Source: Aurantibacter_A sp965215845
GTDB taxonomy: Bacteria; Bacteroidota; Bacteroidia; Flavobacteriales; Flavobacteriaceae
Assembly: GCA_965215845.1 (NCBI GenBank)
Contig: CBDCEL010000004.1
Span: 310,001-374,000, forward strand
Direction: 5' to 3'
DNA length: 64,000 bases
Part shown: positions 50,601 through 59,523 of the stretch, piece by piece
Layout of the letters: each line of letters starts with the position of its first letter
Position numbering within the stretch: the first letter of the stretch is position 1
Notes under the pieces: model-generated
Databases searched by the model: none
Told to the model about the DNA's origin: nothing
What the model saw: the letters and a program-made list of their open reading frames with translations, nothing else
Made by a program: the position numbers and the translations under genes

Positions 50601-52721
50601 ATGAAAAGTCTTAAATTTCTAGTCCTTTTGGCTATGATGGTTTCCGTGACTTCGTGCGAGGAGGAAACCAGAAAAGCGAGTGTAAGTTCGCCGAACAATA
50701 CCAATACCATCGATTTTTTTCTTGCAGATGATGGTAGTCCGTATTACTTGATCAGACACAATGAAAACACTGTTATCGATACCTCGGCCCTCGGTTTTGA
50801 ATTTATTGGGCAGGCAGCTTTGAAAAAGGGGTTACGCATTATTTCGGCTTCCGAAAATACAATGAACGAAACCTGGGAAATGCCGTGGGGCGAGCAATTG
50901 GAGGTTGTGAATCATTACAATGAACTTATTGTGCAATTGGAAGAAAAAACGGTACCCAACAGAAGATTGAACCTTTATTTCAGGGCCTATGACGATGGAA
51001 CGGCTTTTCGCTATGAATTTCCAGAACAAGAAAACATGCTGGAAGCACTTATCGCCGAAGAACATTCGCAATTCAAATTGACCGGAGACCATACGGTGTG
51101 GTGGCAACCTGGGGATTGGGATATTTACGAACATCTGTATTCCACTACCAAATTTTCTGAAATCGATGCGAAGAAATTTGAAAACCATGAGAATCTTGCC
51201 GCAACCTACATTCCTGAAAACTCGGTGAACACACCGGTAACCATGAAAACCGCTGACGGACTCTATCTCAGTTTCCATGAAGCCAACCTAATCGATTATT
51301 CGGGCATGACGTTAAAAGTTGATACGGTGAACTATTCGATGACAAGTGGTCTCGTCGGTTCAGAGAACAATGATTACAAGGTAAAACGCAAAGGGCCTTT
51401 CAAGACCCCTTGGCGTACGATTCAAATTGCTGAAAAGGCCGGTGACCTCATTGAATCGAAACTAATCGTCAATTTAAACGAACCCAACAAACTGGGCGAT
51501 ATATCATGGTTCAAACCGATGAAGTATACAGGCATTTGGTGGGAAATGCATTTGGGCAAATCTACTTGGGATTTCGGAATGACCCAAGATATGGGCACTT
51601 GGGTGAACGATGGAAAAGCCCATGGGAAGCACGGGGCCACAGTGGAAAACACCAAAGCCTACATTGATTTTTCCGCAAAAAATAACATCGGCGGAGTTCT
51701 GGTGGAGGGTTGGAATACAGGTTGGGAGCATTGGATCGGTTTTGAAGATCGAGAAGGGGTATTTGATTTTATCACAGCTTACCCTGACTATGATTTAAAA
51801 GAAGTGGTTCGCTACGGAAAGGAAAAAGGCGTCGACATTATCATGCACCACGAAACCTCGGCGGCCACCGAAACCTATACCAAACAGCAAGACACCGCTT
51901 TTGCACTGATGCAAAGCTTAGGTATCCATACCGTAAAAACAGGTTATGTGGGTAAAATTTTACCGAAAGGGGAATACCATCATGGGCAATATATGGTCAA
52001 CCACTACAACAATACCGTCGAGAAAGCTGCCGAGTACGAAGTGGCCATCAATGCGCATGAACCTATCAAGGCCACTGGCCTAAGGCGTACTTATCCCAAT
52101 ACCATTTCCAGGGAAGGGTTAAGGGGCCAAGAATTCAATGCCTGGGCCACAGATGGTGGTAACCCGCCCGAACATTTGCCCATCGTCGCTTTTACACGCA
52201 TGTTGGCAGGACCCATTGATTTTACACCCGGAATCTTCAATATAAAATTTGACGAGTTCAAAGAAAATAATCAGGTCAATACCACTATTGCCCAGCAATT
52301 GGCCCTATATGTAGTGATATATAGCCCAGTTCAAATGGCTGCAGACCTGATAGAGCACTACGAGGGCAATCCGGCAATGCAATTCATTAGGGATGTCGGG
52401 ATCGATTGGCAACAAAGCAAAGTGCTGAACGGTGAAATCGGTGACTTTGTGACCATAGCCCGCAAAGAAAGAAATTCTGAAAAATGGTTTGTGGGAGGAA
52501 TAACGGACGAGAATTCGCGGAACATGGAAATTTCCCTAGACTTCTTGGATGCCGATACAACCTATCTGGCAATCATTTACGAAGATGCCGAAGATGCCCA
52601 TTGGGATGATAATCCAACAGCATATGGCATTCGAAATATGGAAGTCACGAACAATACCCGTTTAAATATGAAATTGGTTCCCGGTGGAGGTTTCGCAATC
52701 AGTCTTTCTCCCAAGAAATAA
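50601..52721 (+). CDS. Glycoside hydrolase family 97 lipoprotein
   Basis: 706 aa with lipobox VTSCE (Cys19). The N-terminal beta-sandwich (LNLYFRAYDDGTAFRYEFPE), the central (beta/alpha)8 barrel (MKYTGIWWEMHLGKSTWDFG, NIGGVLVEGWNTGWEHW, IMHHETSAATETY, NAHEPIKATGLRRTYPN) and the C-terminal sandwich are in the GH97 order. Family members are alpha-glucosidases (SusB) or alpha-galactosidases. The Glu residues in HHETSA and NAHEPIK are plausible catalytic or calcium-binding residues (inference). No SusC/SusD pair is adjacent. Confidence 0.93.
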   Translation: MKSLKFLVLLAMMVSVTSCEEETRKASVSSPNNTNTIDFFLADDGSPYYLIRHNENTVIDTSALGFEFIGQAALKKGLRIISASENTMNETWEMPWGEQLEVVNHYNELIVQLEEKTVPNRRLNLYFRAYDDGTAFRYEFPEQENMLEALIAEEHSQFKLTGDHTVWWQPGDWDIYEHLYSTTKFSEIDAKKFENHENLAATYIPENSVNTPVTMKTADGLYLSFHEANLIDYSGMTLKVDTVNYSMTSGLVGSENNDYKVKRKGPFKTPWRTIQIAEKAGDLIESKLIVNLNEPNKLGDISWFKPMKYTGIWWEMHLGKSTWDFGMTQDMGTWVNDGKAHGKHGATVENTKAYIDFSAKNNIGGVLVEGWNTGWEHWIGFEDREGVFDFITAYPDYDLKEVVRYGKEKGVDIIMHHETSAATETYTKQQDTAFALMQSLGIHTVKTGYVGKILPKGEYHHGQYMVNHYNNTVEKAAEYEVAINAHEPIKATGLRRTYPNTISREGLRGQEFNAWATDGGNPPEHLPIVAFTRMLAGPIDFTPGIFNIKFDEFKENNQVNTTIAQQLALYVVIYSPVQMAADLIEHYEGNPAMQFIRDVGIDWQQSKVLNGEIGDFVTIARKERNSEKWFVGGITDENSRNMEISLDFLDADTTYLAIIYEDAEDAHWDDNPTAYGIRNMEVTNNTRLNMKLVPGGGFAISLSPKK

Positions 52722-52735
52722 GTGCTTCGTCCACT

Positions 52736-53389
52736 TTACACGGTCAATGCATGATTCAGATATCTTCTAAAAGGAAGCATCTCTTTGTATACCTGAATTA
52801 CCTTTTTCTCAAAACCTTCTTTCAATACCTCCTTTGATGAAAACTCGGTGGCGACGGCAAAGGTTTTGTTTCGTAGCAAATTGATATGGGGATGGTCATT
52901 GGAGAATCCCTTTGGGGCATTGGAAAGTTTCACATCTTCATAAAGATCACCAAAAGTTTCTTTGAACGACTTTTTATTCAAAATCTTTGTCAATTCCATA
53001 CCGTTATAGTCAATGGCGTCCCTGATACTTCGAAGTCGCTTTGGATCGGGTCGCCAAAGGCCGCCGGCAAACATTGAACGTTCGATGCCGATTTCGATAT
53101 AGAAATCTCCCGTACCCGGTCTTTTATCAAATCCGGCCCCAAAATGGTCCTTGTAAATTGGTCTGTTCGGGTGAAACATCAAATTATTATTGATGCGATT
53201 GATTCCTTTTTTGCCCGGAGTGTCATAATACTCGTCATCAATGGCCGCCAAGCGATCGTTCATTACATCCAACCAAGAAATGTAATCATCACGGACTTCT
53301 TTGTACCACTTTCGATGGGCGTCCATCCATTCCTTGTTGTTGTTCCGCTGAAGTTGCTTCAGGAATTCAATTTGGTTTTTGAAGTTCAT
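52736..53389 (-). CDS. DUF2461 family protein
   Basis: 217 aa. FLKQLQRNNNKEWMDAHRKW near the start, FHPNRPIYKDHFGAGF and GGLWRPDPKRLRSIRDAIDY are DUF2461 hallmarks. Cytoplasmic, function unknown. It is convergent with GH97 (14 bases between stops). Its 5' side runs into degenerate repeats. Confidence 0.85.
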   Translation of the reverse strand: MNFKNQIEFLKQLQRNNNKEWMDAHRKWYKEVRDDYISWLDVMNDRLAAIDDEYYDTPGKKGINRINNNLMFHPNRPIYKDHFGAGFDKRPGTGDFYIEIGIERSMFAGGLWRPDPKRLRSIRDAIDYNGMELTKILNKKSFKETFGDLYEDVKLSNAPKGFSNDHPHINLLRNKTFAVATEFSSKEVLKEGFEKKVIQVYKEMLPFRRYLNHALTV

Positions 53390-53622
53390 GGGTTGAAAGT
53401 ACGAAATACGAAGTTAGAAATGCAGGACGATAAAAAAAGTCCGGTCACATCGAACCTTTCGACTTCGCTCAAGACAAGCTTAGGTCGAGATGCCTTCAAC
53501 GTTCTTGACCTGGTTCTCGACTGCGCTCGAACTGACAGGTCATCGAAAATGGCGAAACCCTTAATTATAAGTCCACTCTCCCTTTGGGGAGGGTCCCCAT
53601 GGCTATCGCATAGGGGTAGAGC
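53390..53622. repeat. Spacer made of several genome-repeat types
   Basis: AAGTACGAAATACGAAG at 53398-53414 resembles the units upstream of nifJ. Two TTCGACTtCGCTCaagac-type units follow at about 53459-53475 and 53514-53535, in the pattern CTCGACTGCGCTCGAACTGA. A CTCCC-TTTG-GGGAG hairpin is at 53578-53592. No gene is present. Confidence 0.6.
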
Positions 53623-54420
53623 CTAAAACCTTTGATCTCCTCCGACAATATCGCCCAAGGTACCCAAAATACTACCTTCGCCCTTGTCTTTTCCACCCCT
53701 AGGGATGGAGGCCAGCACACGGCCCGCCAAGCGACTAAAAGGCAAAGATTGAATGTAGACGGTACCCGGTCCGCGCAGGGTGGCAAAGAAAAGCCCCTCC
53801 CCGCCGAATACGGTATTTTTTATGCCGCCCACGAATTCAATGTCATAGTCCACAGTCTGTGAAAAACCTACGATACAACCCGTATCGACTTTCAAAACCT
53901 CACCGGCCTGTAAAACCTTTTTGGCCAAAGTGCCGCCGGCATGTACAAAGGCCAAACCATCACCCTCTAATTTTTGCATGATAAAGCCCTCTCCGCCAAA
54001 CAGTCCACGCCCCAGCCTTTTCGAAAATTCGATTCCTACCGAAACACCTTTGGCCGCACAAAGAAAGGCATCCTTTTGACAAATGAATTTTCCGTTCTCC
54101 TCAGAGAGGTCAACAGGAACAATTTTTCCGGGATAGGGAGAGGCAAAGCTGACTTGTTTTTTGCCTTGGCCTACATTTAAAAAGGCGGTCATAAAAAGAC
54201 TCTCACCTGTGAGCACTCTTTTGCCAGCGGAAAAAATCTTTCCCAAAACCCCTTTTTCCTGATTACTTCCATCGCCAAAAATGGTATCCATTTTGATATC
54301 GGAGTCCATCATCATAAAACTCCCAGCTTCGGCTACAACGGCCTCTTGGGGATCAAGCTCGATTTCGACATACTGCATTTCTTCGCCGTAAATCTCAAAG
54401 TCTATTTCGTGTGCGTTCAT
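53623..54420 (-). CDS. TIGR00266/AIM24 family protein
   Basis: 265 aa. Repeated beta-rich segments such as VVAEAGSFMMMDSDIKMDTI, GGEGFIMQKLEGDGLAFVHA and the Gly-rich GEGLFFATLRGPGTVYIQSL identify the AIM24/TIGR00266 family, beta-sandwich proteins of unknown molecular role. Soluble. Its upstream spacer contains degenerate GTTGTTAGTTGATGG-like repeats. Confidence 0.88.
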   Translation of the reverse strand: MNAHEIDFEIYGEEMQYVEIELDPQEAVVAEAGSFMMMDSDIKMDTIFGDGSNQEKGVLGKIFSAGKRVLTGESLFMTAFLNVGQGKKQVSFASPYPGKIVPVDLSEENGKFICQKDAFLCAAKGVSVGIEFSKRLGRGLFGGEGFIMQKLEGDGLAFVHAGGTLAKKVLQAGEVLKVDTGCIVGFSQTVDYDIEFVGGIKNTVFGGEGLFFATLRGPGTVYIQSLPFSRLAGRVLASIPRGGKDKGEGSILGTLGDIVGGDQRF

Positions 54421-54572
54421 TTTTTTTGGTTTATTGTTTATAGTTGTTAGTTGATGGTTTTACTTAAAATGTTACAGCGCGGATCAAAAATTTTGACCAA
54501 ATCAATAAATCCCATCTTTGAAAGGGATGAAGAACGATTTGCGGCCAACTGTCAATAATCACCCTTCAACCG

Positions 54573-55052
54573 TCAACTCTTTTTCACTCTTACCGTCCAT
54601 TCGAAATTAAAGGTGCTCACCACTACCCCATCCTCGTTTACTCCTACTGATTTCATCCAAAAGGTTTGGCCCTCCCCTGTTGCAATTGTCTTGTCAATTG
54701 CTTCGCCGATCAAATGTCCGTCTTCGCAGGTGAAGGTAATTCTACCAGTAGCCTTCTTTGAAAAGTTGGCATTGTTATTCGCGACCAGCATGGAAATCTT
54801 CTTTCCACTCTCGCGAATTTGATTGATGACCATTGCGCCCGTACTCAACTCGGCTGCCATACCTTGTACCGCCCAAAACATAGAATTAAATGGGTTCTGA
54901 TTACGCCAACTGTGCTTCACGGTCACAAGACATTTCTGCCCATCGATGGATTTTACCCGCACCCCTGTCCACCAAGCGGCCGGTAATTTGAAAAAAGTGA
55001 ATTTGTTGAATTTACTAGCGGAAACGCCCATGTTTACTATATGTTTCAGCAA
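54573..55052 (-). CDS. DUF4442 hotdog-fold protein
   Basis: 159 aa. FKLPAAWWTGVRVKSIDGQK, HSWRNQNPFNSMFWAVQGMA and MVINQIRESGKKISMLVANN match DUF4442, a thioesterase-like hotdog fold. The substrate is unknown; the catalytic acid cannot be identified with confidence. Divergent from the DUF4870 operon. Confidence 0.82.
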   Translation of the reverse strand: MLKHIVNMGVSASKFNKFTFFKLPAAWWTGVRVKSIDGQKCLVTVKHSWRNQNPFNSMFWAVQGMAAELSTGAMVINQIRESGKKISMLVANNNANFSKKATGRITFTCEDGHLIGEAIDKTIATGEGQTFWMKSVGVNEDGVVVSTFNFEWTVRVKKS

Positions 55053-55113
55053 AAGTATTGAAAAAAATCCAATTGCATTATTGTTAATTATTTGTTAAAT
55101 ATTAGTACTATGT

Positions 55114-55146
55114 TTTGCAAAGTACCTTCTTTTAGACATATATTTG
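55114..55146 (+). promoter_or_regulatory. Consensus Bacteroidota promoter of the DUF4870-PspC operon
   Basis: TTTG at 55114-55117 and TATATTTG at 55139-55146, 21 bases apart, an exact match to the TTTG/TAnnTTTG pattern. The leader to the first start codon is about 150 bases. Confidence 0.75.
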
Positions 55147-55300
55147 CATTGTAAGTTATTATGTAATCAATGGAATTATGTCAAAAACAAGCACATACAA
55201 ACTAAGGAACCGGACTCCATTCTCAATAGGAATCAACACAAGCCAACAAGGTTCGATTCGTTTTACGCATCGCAATTTGCATTTAATAAACAACTAGGCT

Positions 55301-55783
55301 ATGGAAAGCACATTGACCAAACATGAAAGAAATTTGTCGGCATTGATACATGCATCGACTTTTTCGAAATTTTTTATTCCCTTCGGAAATTTTATCCTTC
55401 CCTTGGTACTATGGACAGCGAATAAAAAAGAGTACGCATTCGTAGACCATAATGGAAAACAGGCATTGAACTTTCAAATAAGCATATTACTCTATTCCAT
55501 TATTTTAGGAATTATCAGTGTACCATTCTTTATTGGGTTCTTTCCTGAAATTTTCGACTTTGATCATTTCGGACTGCATAGTTTGAACAACTTCAACAAC
55601 CTCAATATACATTTCGATAGCGACGATTTTCGATTTGGCAGATGGTTGCTTCCCATTGGTATCGCCGGCTTGATGCAGGGCGCCTTGTTCGTAATCAACA
55701 TTGTATACACCATTTTGGCAACCATTCGAACCAATGAAGGGCAGACGTTCAACTATCCCATAACCATAAAATTCATCAAATAA
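55301..55783 (+). CDS. DUF4870 membrane protein
   Basis: 160 aa. LSALIHASTFSKFFIPFGNF and LVLWTANKKEYAFVDHNGKQ then ALNFQISILLY are the DUF4870 (Tic20-like) pattern, with three to four transmembrane segments. The role is unknown. First gene behind the 55114 promoter; its stop overlaps the next start by one base. Confidence 0.85.
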   Translation: MESTLTKHERNLSALIHASTFSKFFIPFGNFILPLVLWTANKKEYAFVDHNGKQALNFQISILLYSIILGIISVPFFIGFFPEIFDFDHFGLHSLNNFNNLNIHFDSDDFRFGRWLLPIGIAGLMQGALFVINIVYTILATIRTNEGQTFNYPITIKFIK

Positions 55784-56274
55784 TGAAAGCGAACATCTTG
55801 ATAAAATCACTGGTAGCCACCCTATTTTTCGGCTTCACATCAATGGGCGCATCGGCAATTCCTATCACGCATCTCGAATACTATCCCTTTGAAAGTGGCG
55901 AAGATCTTTATAAAACGATTGTTGCCCTAGACAGTATTTTCTTTACCGCATATAATACCTGCGATTTAAAAAAGCAATCGGAATTGATATCGGAAGATCT
56001 GGAATTTTACCACGATCAAGGCGGACTTTCAACATCCAAAAGCGATGTGATGACCGCGATGGAGAAGAATATTTGCGGTAAGGTGACCAGGGAACTCGTA
56101 AAAGGAAGCATAGAGGTGCATGAAATACCGGGTTTTGGAGCCGTGCAAATGGGCCTGCATAAATTTCACAACAGTGAAGAACCAGATGCAGAATCAAAAC
56201 CGGGCAAATTCGTCACGATATGGAAAAGGCAAGATGACGACTGGCTGATCACCAGGGTTATCAGCTTACATTAA
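55783..56274 (+). CDS. NTF2-like (DUF4440/SnoaL-type) exported protein
   Basis: 163 aa with a signal peptide (SLVATLFFGFTSMGASA). The mature part, with ALDSIFFTAYNTCDLKKQSE, LISEDLEFYHDQGG and KFVTIWKRQDDDWLITRVIS, is a cone-shaped NTF2-like domain as in DUF4440. Such domains bind small ligands or act as isomerases; here the role is unknown. Confidence 0.83.
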   Translation: MKANILIKSLVATLFFGFTSMGASAIPITHLEYYPFESGEDLYKTIVALDSIFFTAYNTCDLKKQSELISEDLEFYHDQGGLSTSKSDVMTAMEKNICGKVTRELVKGSIEVHEIPGFGAVQMGLHKFHNSEEPDAESKPGKFVTIWKRQDDDWLITRVISLH

Positions 56275-56323
56275 AAAAACCGGGGTCTTAATCACGCCCT
56301 TCAATAAATAGAAGTTTAACCCG

Positions 56324-56339
56324 CCTGCCATTGGGCAGG
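56324..56339. repeat. CCTGCC/GGCAGG hairpin
   Basis: CCTGCC-ATTG-GGCAGG in the spacer between the NTF2-like and PadR genes, same type as at 3324 and 5349. It may attenuate read-through to the PadR gene. Confidence 0.5.
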
Positions 56340-56469
56340 TTCATTAATCAAATCAGGATGTTTATTCATCAATCGAAAAACGAACAGTTAACATATGCAG
56401 ACCACATCAGATACAAAAAATACCAAGCCATCTGGCAAGAGGGTTCGGCATAAAAAGCAAAAAGAAATT

Positions 56470-56805
56470 ATGAACGTAGAAAACACAAAAGCGCAAATGC
56501 GAAAAGGGGTTTTGGAGTATTGCATACTTTCCATTCTCAACGGAAAGGACAAATACGCCTCTGAAATCTTAGGAACCCTGAAAGACGCAAAAATGCTTGT
56601 AGTGGAAGGTACGATATACCCCCTGCTGACAAGATTGAAAAACGCGGGACTGCTCAACTACCGTTGGGAAGAGTCCACTTCAGGACCACCGCGAAAATAT
56701 TATACGTTGACCGAAACCGGGAAACTTTTTCTAAAAGAATTGGACACCACTTGGGACGAACTTAGAAAAGCCACCAATCTGGTCACCAACACTAAAAATA
56801 GCTAA
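56470..56805 (+). CDS. PadR family transcriptional regulator
   Basis: 111 aa from the ATG at 56470; an in-frame ATG at 56395 adds 25 polar residues not seen in the family. KGVLEYCILSILNGKDKYAS, VVEGTIYPLLTRLKNAGLLN and SGPPRKYYTLTETGKLFL are PadR winged-helix hallmarks. It precedes the PspC gene by two bases, and probably represses its own operon, a common arrangement in this phylum. Confidence 0.9.
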   Translation: MNVENTKAQMRKGVLEYCILSILNGKDKYASEILGTLKDAKMLVVEGTIYPLLTRLKNAGLLNYRWEESTSGPPRKYYTLTETGKLFLKELDTTWDELRKATNLVTNTKNS

Positions 56806-56807
56806 CG

Positions 56808-58571
56808 ATGAACAAGACAGTAAATATAAATTTGGCAAACGTACTCTTCCACATAGACGAAGATGCGTACAACAAAATGCGACGTTACCTTGAATCGGTA
56901 AAACGATCCTTCGCAAATACGCCCGGCAGCGATGAAATAATCGCTGATATCGAAGCGCGTATCGCAGAACTTTTCTATGAAAAATTAGAGAATGAAAGGC
57001 AGGTCATCACACAAAAGCAAGTCGATGAAGTGATAACCATCATGGGGCAGCCCGAAGATTATATGGTCGATGAAGACATCTTTGAGGATGAACCAAAATC
57101 GAGTAAGACCAGGTCTGAAGGCCGTGCTAAAAAATTCTATCGCGATACCGAGCAGAAATATGTGGCCGGTGTATCCTCAGGCCTTGGTCACTATTTCAAT
57201 ATCGATCCCCTATGGATAAGATTGTTGTGGATTGTATTGACCATAGGGTCTAGTGGTGGATTTATCTTAATATACGGACTACTTTGGATACTGATTCCCG
57301 AAGCGGTTACCACATCGCAGAAATTGGATATGCGCGGCGAAGCCGTTAACATCAGCAATATCGAGCGAAAGGTAAAGGAGGGATTCGATGACGTCGCGGA
57401 TAAAGTAAAAAACGCCGACTACAGTAAAGTCAAAAGCAGCGGAAAGACCTTTTTCGATACTGTAGGCGATGTCATCATGTTCTTTTTCAAAGTTTTCGGC
57501 AAATTCATAGGAATCATTTTAATTATCATAGGTGCCGCCGCAATCATCGGTATGTTTATCGGTATGTTGACCATGGGCACGTTGGATTGGATACACCTTC
57601 CCGGGTTCGACGCCTTCAAAGACAACCTCACCGAGTCGCCGGTCTGGCTGATATCGCTGTTGAGCTTTTTCGCAATTGGCATTCCGTTTTTCTTCCTGTT
57701 GTATTTAGGATTGAAAATTCTTGTGAACAATTTGAAATCGATCGGCAATATTGCAAAATTCTCGTTGCTCGGCCTTTGGTTGATCTCGATAATCGCGTTA
57801 ACCGTAATCGGTATTAGGGAGGCCGCATCACATGCCTTTGAAGGGGGGGTGACCGATGAGAGCGAGTTATATATGGGCAATCCATCCGACACCCTGAACA
57901 TTCAATTGGTTTCCTCGGAATTGTGGAACAATGGCGCCAATATGAGAATGAACGATATGGTGATGACCTATGATGATGCCGGCGAACCCGTCTTACTTTC
58001 CGATGACGTACGTTTCAGGCTCAAAAAATCAAAAGACTCGATTATTCGAATAGAGGTGCGGAAAGAGGCAAACGGACCCTCAATCACCGAGGCCCGAACC
58101 GTTGCCGAAAATATCAACTATTCGTATGAGCTGTCTGGCAATACATTGACCTTGAACGATTTTCTGACGGCAGATTCCAAAAGCAAATTCAAAGATCAGG
58201 AGGTGCGGGTGAATTTATTGCTTCCCGTTGGTACCACCCTAAAATATTCCTCTGAAAGCGGACGCAATTGGACGATGAGCGCGGATACAGATCGCGCCAC
58301 CGATGGCATTGAGGGTTATTATTGGAAAATGGGCAGCGATGGAGAGCTCAAATGTCAAGAATGTCCTGAAGAAACATTTGATTATGATGATGACGACAAC
58401 CATATCCGAATCAATAAGGATGGTGTCGATATTGATATCGAAGACAATGGGGACTCGTTCAAAATGAAAGTCGATGAGGATGGACTCAACATTAAAGCAA
58501 GTGATAATGAAGACAGCGTTGACATTAAAATCGACGAAAGAGGGGTCAAAATAGACGCCGATAATGACTGA
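56808..58571 (+). CDS. PspC-domain envelope-stress membrane protein
   Basis: 587 aa. The N-terminal segment (residues 1-105) resembles the small helical HAAS-like domain often found before PspC. The PspC domain covers about 110-170: KFYRDTEQKYVAGVSSGLGH, FNIDPLWIRLLWIVLTIG. Three more hydrophobic segments follow (about 220-345), then a large C-terminal periplasmic region whose last 80 residues are repetitive and acidic (DGVDIDIEDNGDSFKMKVDE). It is probably a partner of the DUF2807 protein encoded next. Confidence 0.88.
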   Translation: MNKTVNINLANVLFHIDEDAYNKMRRYLESVKRSFANTPGSDEIIADIEARIAELFYEKLENERQVITQKQVDEVITIMGQPEDYMVDEDIFEDEPKSSKTRSEGRAKKFYRDTEQKYVAGVSSGLGHYFNIDPLWIRLLWIVLTIGSSGGFILIYGLLWILIPEAVTTSQKLDMRGEAVNISNIERKVKEGFDDVADKVKNADYSKVKSSGKTFFDTVGDVIMFFFKVFGKFIGIILIIIGAAAIIGMFIGMLTMGTLDWIHLPGFDAFKDNLTESPVWLISLLSFFAIGIPFFFLLYLGLKILVNNLKSIGNIAKFSLLGLWLISIIALTVIGIREAASHAFEGGVTDESELYMGNPSDTLNIQLVSSELWNNGANMRMNDMVMTYDDAGEPVLLSDDVRFRLKKSKDSIIRIEVRKEANGPSITEARTVAENINYSYELSGNTLTLNDFLTADSKSKFKDQEVRVNLLLPVGTTLKYSSESGRNWTMSADTDRATDGIEGYYWKMGSDGELKCQECPEETFDYDDDDNHIRINKDGVDIDIEDNGDSFKMKVDEDGLNIKASDNEDSVDIKIDERGVKIDADND

Positions 58572-58674
58572 GGTGACAATTCATCCTCAAAAACCTACAG
58601 TTCAGAAATATCAGTTCATTGAAACCAATTTAGAAATACGAATTTTACATCAATCAATATAAAAAACAACAAAC

Positions 58675-59406
58675 ATGACAACATTAGCAAGAATTACAAT
58701 CGGAATAATACTGGCCGTTCTGGCATCATCCTGCGGCATGGACATCAATTTTGGTGACTTCGGCACAGGCGTCAAAGGCAATGGAGAAGTGGTGACAGAC
58801 ACACGAAAAATCACCGATGAATTTACAGTGGTCTCAGCCTCCGAAGGTTTGGATGTATTTGTAAAACAGGGCAAGAATTTCAAAATAGAAGTAGAAGCCG
58901 ACGAAAATGTGATCGATTTGATCGGTACGGACATCAAAAATGGTAAACTAAGAATCCATGCCAAGAAAAACATCGGCCGCGCCACTAAAAAAGTCTATGT
59001 ATCGCTTCCAGAAATAGGGGGCCTAAGAAGTTCTAGCGGTGCCGAAATAAAGGCCGAGGGCATCATCAAAACCGACAAACTTGCAGTCGATTCGAGCAGC
59101 GGTTCGGTAGTAAAGGTCGAGGTGGTTGCAGATGACGTCGAACTCGATGCGAGCAGCGGGGCCAATATTAGAATTTCAGGAAGGGCCAACATGCTTTATG
59201 TCGATGGCAGCAGCGGTGCAAACATCATTGCAAAAGACCTAAATGCAAAAATTTGCGACGCGGAGGCCAGCAGTGGCTCAAACATAAAATTGAATGTATC
59301 CGAACGTCTTACCGCAGATGCGAGCAGTGGTGGAAATATCGCCTATGCGGGTGATCCGACCGTCAAAAAGAACAAATCGGTATCGGGTAGCGTACATCAA
59401 TATTAG
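58675..59406 (+). CDS. Head-GIN domain (DUF2807) lipoprotein
   Basis: 243 aa with a lipoprotein signal (LASSC, Cys20). The rest is a right-handed beta-helix-like repeat rich in SSSGA/DASSGANI turns (residues about 115-225), typical of DUF2807 'head GIN' proteins. It is anchored in the envelope. The repeated acidic segments in the PspC protein upstream have a similar periodic design. A strong terminator follows. Confidence 0.9.
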   Translation: MTTLARITIGIILAVLASSCGMDINFGDFGTGVKGNGEVVTDTRKITDEFTVVSASEGLDVFVKQGKNFKIEVEADENVIDLIGTDIKNGKLRIHAKKNIGRATKKVYVSLPEIGGLRSSSGAEIKAEGIIKTDKLAVDSSSGSVVKVEVVADDVELDASSGANIRISGRANMLYVDGSSGANIIAKDLNAKICDAEASSGSNIKLNVSERLTADASSGGNIAYAGDPTVKKNKSVSGSVHQY

Positions 59407-59448
59407 AATATCAAATAGGCGACGGTCGTCGCTAAAATCACCTAGACC

Positions 59449-59485
59449 AAAAACCCATTGAAAATTCAATGGGTTTTCTTTTTTT
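59449..59485 (+). terminator. Terminator of the PspC operon
   Basis: AAAACCCATTG-AAAATT-CAATGGGTTTT followed by CTTTTTTT, 45 bases after the DUF2807 stop. Confidence 0.9.
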
Positions 59486-59523
59486 CAAGGTGTGTTTATC
59501 TATATTAGTGCATTCATTCCATT

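Noticed and set aside
41641..52721. Polysaccharide utilisation locus around the GH97 and six-hairpin genes
   Set aside because: No SusC/SusD pair, hybrid two-component system or sulfatase is present; the sugar hydrolases are scattered singles.
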